DNA from: Yersinia kristensenii
GTDB taxonomy: Bacteria > Pseudomonadota > Gammaproteobacteria > Enterobacterales > Enterobacteriaceae
DNA: 64,000 nucleotides
NCBI RefSeq assembly: GCF_900460525.1
Contig: NZ_UHIY01000001.1
Coordinates: forward strand, 868,001 to 932,000
Direction: 5' to 3'
A program made the translations under genes and the position numbers. Shown here in pieces: positions 22,447-30,552 of the stretch. How positions within the stretch are numbered: the stretch's first letter is position 1; each line of letters begins with the position of its first letter. Below the pieces are notes generated by a model. That model was not told the origin of the DNA. It made no database searches and saw only the letters and a program-made list of their open reading frames with translations.

Positions 22447-23021
22447 TTTTTTCTTCCGGTAAATAGCCAGATCCTGCTCCAGTTTTTTTGACATCAACGA
22501 TACCTACCGAGTAAAACACGGTGAAGAAAATCCGTGTAATAAGAAATTTATTTTAAATAAAAAAATAAATCACCTCTGGATTCAATCGCTATTTATCTAT
22601 TTAAAATAAAACAAAAGTACAATAGTTATATATCTGTTTGAATTATTATTAGTTAATGAAAGATTGCCAGTCTTATTATTAATTAAAGTCATAATGAATA
22701 ATAATCCAACTAATTTAATTATATGTATATATATTTTTTTACTTATTAAGTCTTACCAATTCATTCTTGGTTACGTTCGATTGTCATTAATCTATCACAA
22801 CATAATCGATCTGTAAAAACGATCGATAGATGACATCTAATAGGTTTTATCTATTAAAAACAAAAAAATGATCTGTAAAAACAATTTGATCAATATTTGA
22901 TGATCTACTTAAATGCTGAGAGCTATCACGAATAGCTATTTTTATTAAATCATTATTTAACTAATGTATTACCTCGTATATTAAATTATGCGCAAGGTAT
23001 TATTGATGGAGAATTAATATT
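22447..23021. promoter_or_regulatory. AT-rich leader region of the fimbrial cluster
   Basis: More than 500 bases of strongly AT-rich non-coding DNA precede the major pilin gene. This composition is usual for H-NS-silenced horizontally acquired operons. A 13-base direct repeat GATCTGTAAAAAC occurs at 22808-22820 and 22870-22882, each near a GATC-rich palindromic stretch, and may bind a regulator. No invertible-element inverted repeats or recombinase gene were seen. Confidence 0.5.
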
Positions 23022-23576
23022 GTGAAAAATAAATTCATGCTGCTGCCATTGACTGTATTACTTGCAAGCTCTTCGTCATTTGCGGCAAGTACCGGTATTG
23101 TTAATTTTAACGGTTCAGTAACGGATACCACCTGTGATTTGGTAGTACTAAATAATGATGGTACTCAGGCCAACGATATTGACCTTGGTGTTGTTTCTGC
23201 AACGACTTTAACTGGGGCGGCGGCAAAATCTGAGGATGTTAACTTCACCCTTCGTCCGGCTACTGGTGCGGCGCAAGCCTGTACTGATGGCTCTAAAACC
23301 CTTGAGCTGACTTTCACTGGGCCATGGGACTCTTCAAATAATCTTGCTAATGAAAACGGTACAGCGCGCGGCGTATCCGTCAAGCTGGAAGGTATGACCA
23401 ACGGTAATAACTGGCAGACTTTCAGTGCTAATCACCAAACCGTAGATCAAATGGATCTGGCCGCCAATACAGGCGCTATTTCATTGCGTGCACACATGGT
23501 TCCAACTGGTGGTGGTGCAGCTGTAACTGCGGGTTCAGTGACGTCTCACGCGACATTCAGCGCGGTATATAAATAA
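23022..23576 (+). CDS. Fimbrial major pilin subunit
   Basis: A chaperone-usher class pilin of 184 residues starting at GTG. The Sec signal peptide ends near SSSFA. The mature part begins with a G-strand-donor-like STGIVNFNGSVT segment, has a disulphide pair (Cys in TTCDLV and Cys in AQACTDG), and ends in the beta-zipper motif ATFSAVYK typical of pilins. It is first in the cluster and is followed by a strong hairpin, which fits higher expression than the usher. I cannot assign it to a named fimbria. Confidence 0.9.
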   Translation: MKNKFMLLPLTVLLASSSSFAASTGIVNFNGSVTDTTCDLVVLNNDGTQANDIDLGVVSATTLTGAAAKSEDVNFTLRPATGAAQACTDGSKTLELTFTGPWDSSNNLANENGTARGVSVKLEGMTNGNNWQTFSANHQTVDQMDLAANTGAISLRAHMVPTGGGAAVTAGSVTSHATFSAVYK

Positions 23577-23655
23577 TAGTCAATACTATTTACGCCCTAA
23601 GTAAACAGACGTCTTATTTTAGATAGTAGTGTTATTTTGACAGGCTTATGGCGTC

Positions 23656-23686
23656 AAACACCCGGTAAATACCGGGTGTTTGTTTA
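23656..23686 (+). terminator. Hairpin between pilin and usher genes
   Basis: A perfect 12-base-pair stem (AAACACCCGGTA / TACCGGGTGTTT) with a two-base loop is followed by GTTTAATAT. Its place after the first gene suggests partial termination or transcript stabilisation, which would give an excess of major pilin. Confidence 0.75.
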
Positions 23687-23768
23687 ATATATATTTTCTG
23701 TTCATCTGTAAGTTTATAAATACAGAATTTTAATTCACTTTCTTAATTGGGGAGTGGGAGGGCATTTT

Positions 23769-26165
23769 GTGAAAAAAAATATATGCCTTATATTTCCATT
23801 AGTTTTCCAGACAGCCGTCCATGCGGAAAAACAAGATTTTAATATCAGTTTTATCCGTGGCGGTGGGGAAATTCCCGCTGTATTTAAGCAGGGATATGGC
23901 GAGATTGTTCCGGGGGAATATCTTGCCGACATTTATTTAAACGATAAAAAAATCGGCCGGGACAATATTATTCTCAAAGATGATGATAAACGAGGAGTTT
24001 GTCTGTCGACGGACTTTCTGGCCAAGAATGGTATCCATATTGAACCCGAGTTTTTTAAATCGGGTTTTAATGCTGTGCGTGGTTGCTACATATTGAGTCA
24101 ATTGCCCGATTCAACGGTTCATTTCGACTATGGTGCTCAGGCATTACGCCTTTCTATTCCACAGGCCGCACTGAAAGATACCCATAACGTTGACTATCGT
24201 AACTGGGATTATGGTACGAGGGGGGTGAACCTGCGTTATCTGCTGAATGCAAATAAAGGTAACCGTACCGAGGGCCAGTATTATGGCAGTATTGACGGGC
24301 ATGCCAATATGGGGCGTTGGGTGTTCTCGGGTAATATGTATACCGGCAAAAACAGTGGCCCAGTCGTGCCCTATTACCAATTATCCACAGCATTGGGGGA
24401 AATCAGTGGTGATTTAGCGCTGGGTAAATTGCAAACCAGCAGTGCCATGAACAGCGGTTTCGGATTTTATGGCCTGTCTTTACGCTATAACCAGAACATG
24501 ACCGGCTGGCGTAACCACAGTTATGCGCCGATTATTTCCGGGGTGGCAAAAAGTAATGCCCGTATCACTGTCACCCAATCCGGCTATACCCTCTACTCCC
24601 AGATGGTGCCTCCTGGGCCGTATGTCTTACGAGATCTGGGGATGGTAGGGAACGGCGATCTGATTGTTACCGTGCGGGAGGAGGACGGCTCGGAGTCCGT
24701 GCAGGTCTTCCCAGTGACTGTGCTGCCTTCGCTGCTGCGCCCCGGTAATATGGATTATGTTTTCAGCACCGGGATCCGTGATGACAGGCAACGAGGGCGG
24801 AATGATCCGGCCACGCGGGAGAAACTGCGCACGCCTTTTCTGCAGGGAGAAATAGACTATGGTTTTAATCCGCTAACCCTAAATACTTCGTTGGTACTGC
24901 ATAAAGATTATCAAAATGCCGGTGTCGGAATAACCCGCTCAATGGGCCGTTTCGGGGCTGTCTCTGCCAGTATGCAAGGTTCCCGGGCGCACTATGCCAA
25001 AATGGGGATCACCGAGGGTTATAACGCTGCACTGAAATACGCCAAAAATCTGGCGGAATATACGACGTTACAGCTGATAGGTTATCGCTATACCAATAAA
25101 AACTATGTTGACTTCGTCGATTTTTACCCCAGCAAACGCGGTGAAAGCAATGCACGTCAGCGCTATGAAGCCCTATTTACACATCGTCTGGGCAGCGCTT
25201 ATCTGAATGCTTCTTACTGGACACAGTCTTACTGGAATAGTCAAAAACAAAGCGGGGCTTCCCTGAGTCTTAGTGTCCCCGTAAAAAAAGCCTCTTTGCT
25301 ATTATCGGCCAACTACAGCGATACAAATTACAACCCGGACCAGCGCGATACGTTTAGCTTCGGACTGTCTCTTGCCGTGCCGTTCAGTGCATTTAACCGC
25401 AATCACTACAGTTCGACTTCGGTGGGGTATGACAACAATCATAAGGTGAATATCAGCCAGAGTGTTTCTGGGGACGTGACAGATCGCCTGACCTATAACG
25501 TCGGGATCAACCGCTCAAGTGAGGTGGTCAGTCAATTTATTAGCAGCAGTTACAGTTTTGACAGTGCCAATACCGCCCTATCGTATTCTCAGGACAATCG
25601 CGGCGCCCGCAATATGTCTGCCCAGATTGGTGGCAGCCTGGTGCAGGCGGGAAATTCTCATCCGGTTCTGACCGCAGAACAGTATACGACGGCTGCCGTT
25701 GTTAATGTGGGAGATTTGGCGGGGGTGAGCCTGAGTTCGGGGTTACAAACCAACGGCTTTGGAGATGCTGTGGTCAATCTGCAGCCTTATACGAAAAACC
25801 AAATCTCGGTGGGGGGGGATAACCTGCCGGCTAATATTGAACTGGTAAACAGCAGTGTAAATGTCATCCCGACAGAACGGTCATTACATTTCTATCAATT
25901 TAATTATGTGGAGACGCGCCGTTACCTGCTACGAGTGCGGGATAAACTCACAAAAAAAACGTTACCTTTCAATACTTATGCAATAACCGATAAAGGTTCT
26001 GAGGCAGGGTTTGTCTCCAAAGGGGGCGTCCTTTTTGTCAGCCTGAATGATGAAAAGGTGAAAGCGCTGACCCTGACGCAACCGGATAAAACGCAATGTC
26101 GTCTGTCCCTGGCGGGGCTATCAGCCAATCAACAAACAGTACAAGAGGTGATATGTGAGAAATAA
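23769..26165 (+). CDS. Fimbrial outer-membrane usher
   Basis: A FimD/PapC-type usher that assembles and secretes pilus subunits. The GTG at 23769 has GGAGG seven bases upstream and gives a good signal peptide (MKKNICLIFPLVFQTAVHA). The GTG at 23754 does not. The protein is 798 residues. The N-terminal domain (PGEYLADIYLNDKKIG) is followed by the beta barrel and plug (GPYVLRDLGMVGNGDLIVTVREEDG), then C-terminal domains with cysteines in KTQCRL and EVICEK. It overlaps the chaperone gene by eleven bases. Confidence 0.93.
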   Translation: MKKNICLIFPLVFQTAVHAEKQDFNISFIRGGGEIPAVFKQGYGEIVPGEYLADIYLNDKKIGRDNIILKDDDKRGVCLSTDFLAKNGIHIEPEFFKSGFNAVRGCYILSQLPDSTVHFDYGAQALRLSIPQAALKDTHNVDYRNWDYGTRGVNLRYLLNANKGNRTEGQYYGSIDGHANMGRWVFSGNMYTGKNSGPVVPYYQLSTALGEISGDLALGKLQTSSAMNSGFGFYGLSLRYNQNMTGWRNHSYAPIISGVAKSNARITVTQSGYTLYSQMVPPGPYVLRDLGMVGNGDLIVTVREEDGSESVQVFPVTVLPSLLRPGNMDYVFSTGIRDDRQRGRNDPATREKLRTPFLQGEIDYGFNPLTLNTSLVLHKDYQNAGVGITRSMGRFGAVSASMQGSRAHYAKMGITEGYNAALKYAKNLAEYTTLQLIGYRYTNKNYVDFVDFYPSKRGESNARQRYEALFTHRLGSAYLNASYWTQSYWNSQKQSGASLSLSVPVKKASLLLSANYSDTNYNPDQRDTFSFGLSLAVPFSAFNRNHYSSTSVGYDNNHKVNISQSVSGDVTDRLTYNVGINRSSEVVSQFISSSYSFDSANTALSYSQDNRGARNMSAQIGGSLVQAGNSHPVLTAEQYTTAAVVNVGDLAGVSLSSGLQTNGFGDAVVNLQPYTKNQISVGGDNLPANIELVNSSVNVIPTERSLHFYQFNYVETRRYLLRVRDKLTKKTLPFNTYAITDKGSEAGFVSKGGVLFVSLNDEKVKALTLTQPDKTQCRLSLAGLSANQQTVQEVICEK

Positions 26166-26880
26166 TAATTGGCATAAATATCATTACAGTTTACTAGCAT
26201 TCGTGCTTTCCCTGTTGTTCGTCACTCAATTAAGCCATGCAGCTTTTGTGCTTAACGGCACCCGCTTTATTTTTAATGGGGACAAGAAAGCTATTACTGT
26301 GGAGGTTGACAACCAAGGGCCGAAAACCTACGGCGGCCAAGTCTGGATAGACTCTCAGAGCGGGGATGATGCAGCAAATGTTAATTTTATGCCGGCACCA
26401 ACCTTCTTTACGGTAGACAGTGGCAAAAAGCAGGTTATCAGAATATTGGGTCTGAATCTGGCCGAATTACCGCAGGATCGGGAAAGTCTATTCTGGATTA
26501 ATGTGCAGGAGATCCCCCCGGCCCCGACCGGTGAAGGAAACAAGCTGGCAGTGGCTATTAACACCCGGGTGAAGCTGATTTATCGCCCAGCATCACTGAT
26601 TGCCGGGCGTGTGGATGCGGAAAAAACACTGCAACTGAAAAAGAGCAGTGGATATCTTATGTTAAAAAACCCGACACCTTATTACCTTGCGATTTCCTCT
26701 GTGCAGCTGAACGGTAAGAAGATTGAGCTGAAAAAAGAAGATGATCGCAATATTGCCACGCTAAAGCCGATGAGTGAGGTCACCATCAAAACGCCGTTGG
26801 ATTCCAGTGGTGAGCTTATTTTGAATGCGATTAACGATCAGGGGGGTATCCAACCTTATCCCGCCAAGGTGGTGCTATGA
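26155..26880 (+). CDS. Periplasmic fimbrial chaperone
   Basis: A PapD-family chaperone that donates a strand to pilins in the periplasm and delivers them to the usher. The 241-residue product starts at GTG within the end of the usher gene, with AGAGG upstream. The signal peptide ends at LSHA. The two immunoglobulin-like domains carry the family signatures: TRFIFNGDKKAITVEVDNQG at the start, PAPTFFTVDSGKKQVIRI, and the SLFWINVQEIPP motif. Arg and Lys residues expected to anchor the pilin C-terminus are in place. Its TGA overlaps the next ATG. Confidence 0.93.
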   Translation: MRNNNWHKYHYSLLAFVLSLLFVTQLSHAAFVLNGTRFIFNGDKKAITVEVDNQGPKTYGGQVWIDSQSGDDAANVNFMPAPTFFTVDSGKKQVIRILGLNLAELPQDRESLFWINVQEIPPAPTGEGNKLAVAINTRVKLIYRPASLIAGRVDAEKTLQLKKSSGYLMLKNPTPYYLAISSVQLNGKKIELKKEDDRNIATLKPMSEVTIKTPLDSSGELILNAINDQGGIQPYPAKVVL

Positions 26881-27461
26881 GCCGAGATTATTATCGTCGA
26901 AAAGTGTTGCAGATCCTGGCATTAATCTTTTTTTCACTGGGGGTTGTACAGGATGTGGCGGCCGTACTGACGCGAACTTTGCAACGGTCGGCCACCGTGG
27001 TGGTGCGCGCGAATATTATCATGAACTCCTGCCAGATTAATCAGGGGAAAGGGATCGATTCAACCATTGATTTGGGCAGCTATTCCGCTAGGGATCTAGC
27101 GAATGCACCGCAGGTCAGGGTACCGCTTGAAATTGACTGCAGTGATGACCTAGGAACACTAAACCGGGTGCAGGTGAGTCTTACACCGGTTACCGGGCAA
27201 TGGAATAGAGATGGCCAATTGAAACTTCAAACCACGCAACAGCAGCAAGATATTCAGAGTTACTATCTACAACTGATGAAAAATGATGCAACGGCAATTC
27301 CTTTCAACCCCGAATATGTGGAAATCAGTGATAGCGCGCGGACGGGAAGGGTCGATGCCTCTTTTTTGGCGCAGGTCAAACCGCGCCCAGGCACAATACT
27401 GTCTGCGGGGGATTTTGGGGACTTTACCGGGGCGGTTTCTATTACCATCGCTTATCACTAG
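26877..27461 (+). CDS. Minor fimbrial subunit
   Basis: A 194-residue pilin-like protein whose ATG overlaps the chaperone stop by four bases. The signal peptide ends near QDVAA. A Cys pair (NSCQIN and EIDCSDD) and a C-terminal pilin-like strand (DFTGAVSITIAYH) support a subunit fold. It could be an adaptor or initiator between rod and tip adhesin. It is followed by an adhesin relic and then the intact adhesin gene. Confidence 0.82.
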   Translation: MSRDYYRRKVLQILALIFFSLGVVQDVAAVLTRTLQRSATVVVRANIIMNSCQINQGKGIDSTIDLGSYSARDLANAPQVRVPLEIDCSDDLGTLNRVQVSLTPVTGQWNRDGQLKLQTTQQQQDIQSYYLQLMKNDATAIPFNPEYVEISDSARTGRVDASFLAQVKPRPGTILSAGDFGDFTGAVSITIAYH

Positions 27462-27481
27462 AAGGGATAACCGGAAGATAA

Positions 27482-27672
27482 GTCGTCAACAATTTAAGTA
27501 TGGGGGTTATCTATATTACGATGTTGGGCAGAGATTATCGGCCATTACGATTTAATCATACTTATATTCTGACATCGTTGGCACGGGGATATTCCCTAAG
27601 GTTAATCATATTAATCTCAAGGTTGGTGTTTCTGTGGTAGATATATCGCAAGAACCTATTGAGGAATGGTAA
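27482..27672 (+). pseudogene. Degenerate C-terminal fragment of a second tip adhesin
   Basis: In one frame the stretch encodes NNLSMGVIYITMLGRDYRPL followed directly by RFNHTYILTSLARG. This aligns without gaps over 25 residues to NNMPVDNLKFRLLDKSSQPL plus QFNHT of the intact adhesin that follows (27893-28924). After a frame change the match continues with NHINLKVGVSVVDI against NHIDLNVSPIVQDK, and then stops. There is no start codon, signal peptide or receptor domain. It is best read as the scar of an older or duplicated adhesin gene. Confidence 0.75.
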
Positions 27673-27892
27673 ATAATCATTTAAATAGGGAAATCACTTA
27701 CAAGTAATATAGTGAAAATGATTAATATTTCTGTTGAGGCAATTCCGGTAGCTTATTCAAATCAGTGATATCAGTTATAAGGGACGTGCATTTTTTCGGT
27801 CCCGATCAGCTACCATGCTTTTAGCTTATTATCCAGAGGCGCTGCGCTGTCGGTGCATTTATCATCAATAATCATATCGGGAGATGCAGAAT

Positions 27893-28924
27893 ATGTTAAA
27901 GCCGTTTTTTATCGCCTTAGGGTTTCTTTTTTACAGTCAGGTAGCCTTTTCATGGTGTGCGGTGAACCCTATGCATTTAAAGAGTTACAATAACTCACCT
28001 ATAGTTGATATAAATGTTGATCAGTTTGAGAAACTACCAACGTATTCTGAAGTGGCAGCAACTAGCTATCTTGTGCAAGGAATTTCAGCACATTTAGAGT
28101 GTGACAGTAAGGAATATCGGTTACTGGTTGAAGGCGACGCCGTCAGCCGTGGGACAGTAGGAGGTAATATATTCTTGCCACCACCATATCGTGGCGTTAC
28201 ACAGGTCTATCGCTCCAATGTACCAGAGATTGGCTACTATTTCCTGGCTAGAGTTCGGGCATTTAATACGAACTTTGTAACGGAAGCCATGCATTGGTTC
28301 AGGATTAATGAGAATTATATAAAAATCGCCGATACCCAGAGCGGGCCTGAAGGTTTTCGGGTGGTATTTGTCAAACTTAGGGGCTTTTTTAAAAAATACG
28401 GTTCGGAGGACAAGACAGTGAATTTGAATTTGAGTTTTGGTCTTCAGTCTAACACAGGGCCAAAAGCCATGGCTCCGATTAATGCCGTATATACATTCAG
28501 ATTTCGGGGAAATACCTGTAATATAAGGGTACCGGCTGAATTTGATTTGGGGGATATTACCACCGAAGATCTGAAGAATGATCGCTCAGTATCAAAAACG
28601 CTGACCCTGGAAAGTACCTGCACCTTGCCACCGGATAACGCTGATGTGGTATTTAGCGGTAACTCAACGTCACCAGGCATACTTGATACAGTTGCTGCTA
28701 ATAATATGCCCGTAGATAACCTGAAATTTAGGCTACTGGATAAAAGCAGCCAGCCGCTGCAATTTAATCATACATATAATCTGGCGACATTAAGTCGGCA
28801 GGGCAATCTGGCAAGCAACAATCATATTGATCTGAATGTGTCTCCCATTGTACAGGATAAAACTCACAAGATCCCATTAGGGAGAGTGAGCGGTAATTTA
28901 ACCATGGAGATTACTTATCGGTAA
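27893..28924 (+). CDS. Two-domain fimbrial tip adhesin (putative)
   Basis: A 343-residue secreted protein, last in the cluster. The ATG at 27893 is preferred over the one at 27884 because GGGAG is then about nine bases upstream. The signal peptide MLKPFFIALGFLFYSQVAFS is clear. An N-terminal domain of roughly 190 residues resembles nothing I recognise and would be the receptor-binding part. The C-terminal pilin domain starts around FRFRGNTCNIRVPAEFDLGD with a Cys pair (NTCN and ESTCTL) and ends in a LTMEITYR strand. The ligand cannot be inferred. A terminator follows. Confidence 0.8.
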   Translation: MLKPFFIALGFLFYSQVAFSWCAVNPMHLKSYNNSPIVDINVDQFEKLPTYSEVAATSYLVQGISAHLECDSKEYRLLVEGDAVSRGTVGGNIFLPPPYRGVTQVYRSNVPEIGYYFLARVRAFNTNFVTEAMHWFRINENYIKIADTQSGPEGFRVVFVKLRGFFKKYGSEDKTVNLNLSFGLQSNTGPKAMAPINAVYTFRFRGNTCNIRVPAEFDLGDITTEDLKNDRSVSKTLTLESTCTLPPDNADVVFSGNSTSPGILDTVAANNMPVDNLKFRLLDKSSQPLQFNHTYNLATLSRQGNLASNNHIDLNVSPIVQDKTHKIPLGRVSGNLTMEITYR

Positions 28925-29001
28925 CATGGTATAGATAAATATTAAAAGTAACTGGCAATATTATTGTTGTGTTTTTAATAGAACATATATTGTTATTCAA
29001 T

Positions 29002-29045
29002 GCGCCTTATATCCTTTCAGGGCGGGATATAAGGCGCGATTTTTT
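29002..29045 (+). terminator. Terminator of the fimbrial cluster
   Basis: A 13-base-pair stem (GCGCCTTATATCC / GGATATAAGGCGC) is followed by GATTTTTTA, about 80 bases past the adhesin stop. A classical Rho-independent structure. Confidence 0.85.
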
Positions 29046-29093
29046 ACCGAACCATTATCTTAGCCCTGCCAGAGATAAGAAGAAGTACAAGTG

Positions 29094-29178
29094 AGCGCAT
29101 CTCGAATCACTTATTGTAGTAAGTGATTCGAGTGAGCGAGTGCAACTAACACCGCTGCGGCGCCAAGGACGAAGAGGA
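29094..29178. repeat. Partial ERIC element with a 13-bp palindrome
   Basis: It lies between the fimbrial terminator and the end of epmA. It contains CTCGAATCACTTA and its exact reverse complement TAAGTGATTCGAG around a six-base loop (29101-29132). An ERIC-like right arm (GTGAGCGAGTGCAACTAACACC) follows. The left arm and outer end are missing. Confidence 0.65.
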
Positions 29179-29179
29179 A

Positions 29180-30157
29180 TTAAGCGCGATCTACCGGGAA
29201 GGCAATAACATCACTCAACCTTTCTGCGCCCAGCGCCAACATCACCAGACGATCAACCCCGAGCGCCACACCGGAACAATCCGGCAGGCCGTGCTTGAGG
29301 GCAGCAATCAAATTCATATCGATGGGATGCTGTGGCAAACCACGTTTTTCGCGACTGCGATTATCTTGCTCAAATCGTTTCAGTTGTTCATCACCGTCAG
29401 TCAGCTCATGGAAGCCATTCGCCAGTTCCATACCTTTAAAGTAAACCTCAAAACGTTCTGCTACACGATGATCTTCAGTGCTGATCACGGCGAGGGACGC
29501 CTGAGAGGCGGGGAAATGATAGACAAAAGCCGGTTTTTCGCGGCCAATGTGAGGTTCAACCCCGACGGTGAACAGTAATTGCAGCAGCGTATCGCGATCT
29601 TCTTCGGTATCGGCAATATTGCTTAAATCCAGTTTTGCCGCAGCTTCGCGTAATTGCGCTTTGTCCGCCGACAAGGGATCAATATCCAAATGGCGCAAGA
29701 ATGCTTGTTGATAGGACAAGGTTTCCGCGCTGTTGCAATCCAGAATTTGCTGCAACAGGTCATCGACCTCATTCATTAAGCGGTACATATCATAATGCGG
29801 GCGATACCATTCCAGCATAGTGAATTCAGGATTGTGATGACGGCCAGCTTCTTCATTGCGAAAGCTGCGCCCCATTTGATAGATAGAACCACTGCCCGCC
29901 GCTAGCAGGCGCTTCATGTGATATTCCGGGCTGGTCATCATGTACAGCGTCAAACCATCGGCAGCGCCCGGGCCAACAAACCGGGTTTCGAATGGGACCA
30001 AATGAATGTCCGTCACTGTCGCTTGGCTCATGGTGGGCGTTTCAACTTCTAATACGCCGCGATCGGTAAAGAAACGCCGGATCTCTGCCATTATTGCTGC
30101 GCGCTTCAACAAATTGGCGATGGGTGCACTCGGCTGCCAGCTTGCCGTTTCGCTCAT
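29180..30157 (-). CDS. epmA: EpmA, elongation factor P--(R)-beta-lysine ligase
   Basis: A class II lysyl-tRNA-synthetase-like enzyme without an anticodon-binding domain. It attaches (R)-beta-lysine to Lys34 of EF-P. The ATG at 30157, preceded by GGAG, gives the family start [13 protein letters not shown] and 325 residues. Motif 2 ([22 protein letters not shown]) and motif 3 ([15 protein letters not shown]) are intact. Its partner epmB and its substrate efp lie 5-7 kb away in this window. It diverges from frdABCD. Confidence 0.97.
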   Translation of the reverse strand: MSETASWQPSAPIANLLKRAAIMAEIRRFFTDRGVLEVETPTMSQATVTDIHLVPFETRFVGPGAADGLTLYMMTSPEYHMKRLLAAGSGSIYQMGRSFRNEEAGRHHNPEFTMLEWYRPHYDMYRLMNEVDDLLQQILDCNSAETLSYQQAFLRHLDIDPLSADKAQLREAAAKLDLSNIADTEEDRDTLLQLLFTVGVEPHIGREKPAFVYHFPASQASLAVISTEDHRVAERFEVYFKGMELANGFHELTDGDEQLKRFEQDNRSREKRGLPQHPIDMNLIAALKHGLPDCSGVALGVDRLVMLALGAERLSDVIAFPVDRA

Positions 30158-30356
30158 GGTGGTTAACTCCGAAATCAAACAGGGGGTGCAGTCTACTCGT
30201 ATCTACTCACTCAGACAAATCTGTCACTCACTTGGCCGATTTCCCGCCCGGATTCAGCATTTCACTCTGCGAAAAAGACTTTTGCCCAGCATATCCTGTT
30301 TGGGATCACGTTTTTGCTAGTAATGCCCTTGAGGCGGTTCAAATAAAACAAAACAA

Positions 30357-30397
30357 TCGATCACATCAAATTTCTACTGATTAGCATTGGGTATAAT
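30357..30397 (+). promoter_or_regulatory. frd promoter with FNR-like site
   Basis: A TATAAT -10 box lies at 30392-30397. The FNR-like dyad TCGATCACATCAAA (30357-30370) would be centred about 41 bases upstream of the expected transcript start, the class II activator position. It closely resembles the E. coli frd FNR region as I recall it. The whole epmA-frdA gap (30158-30552) otherwise shows no gene. Confidence 0.6.
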
Positions 30398-30552
30398 TAT
30401 TCCCATGCAAAAAGTAAGAAATAGCTATTCTTAATAACATCATTCTGGTTAACAACCAATCAGTTAGCCAGCTAATAATATTAAAAGCCATTAAGAATAG
30501 AGATTCACTTTATATATTTTTCACTTGAACATTTGAACAATGGAGAAGCGCA

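Noticed and set aside
22447..23021. Invertible phase-variation promoter for the fimbriae
   Set aside because: No flanking inverted repeats of the fimS type and no recombinase gene were found.
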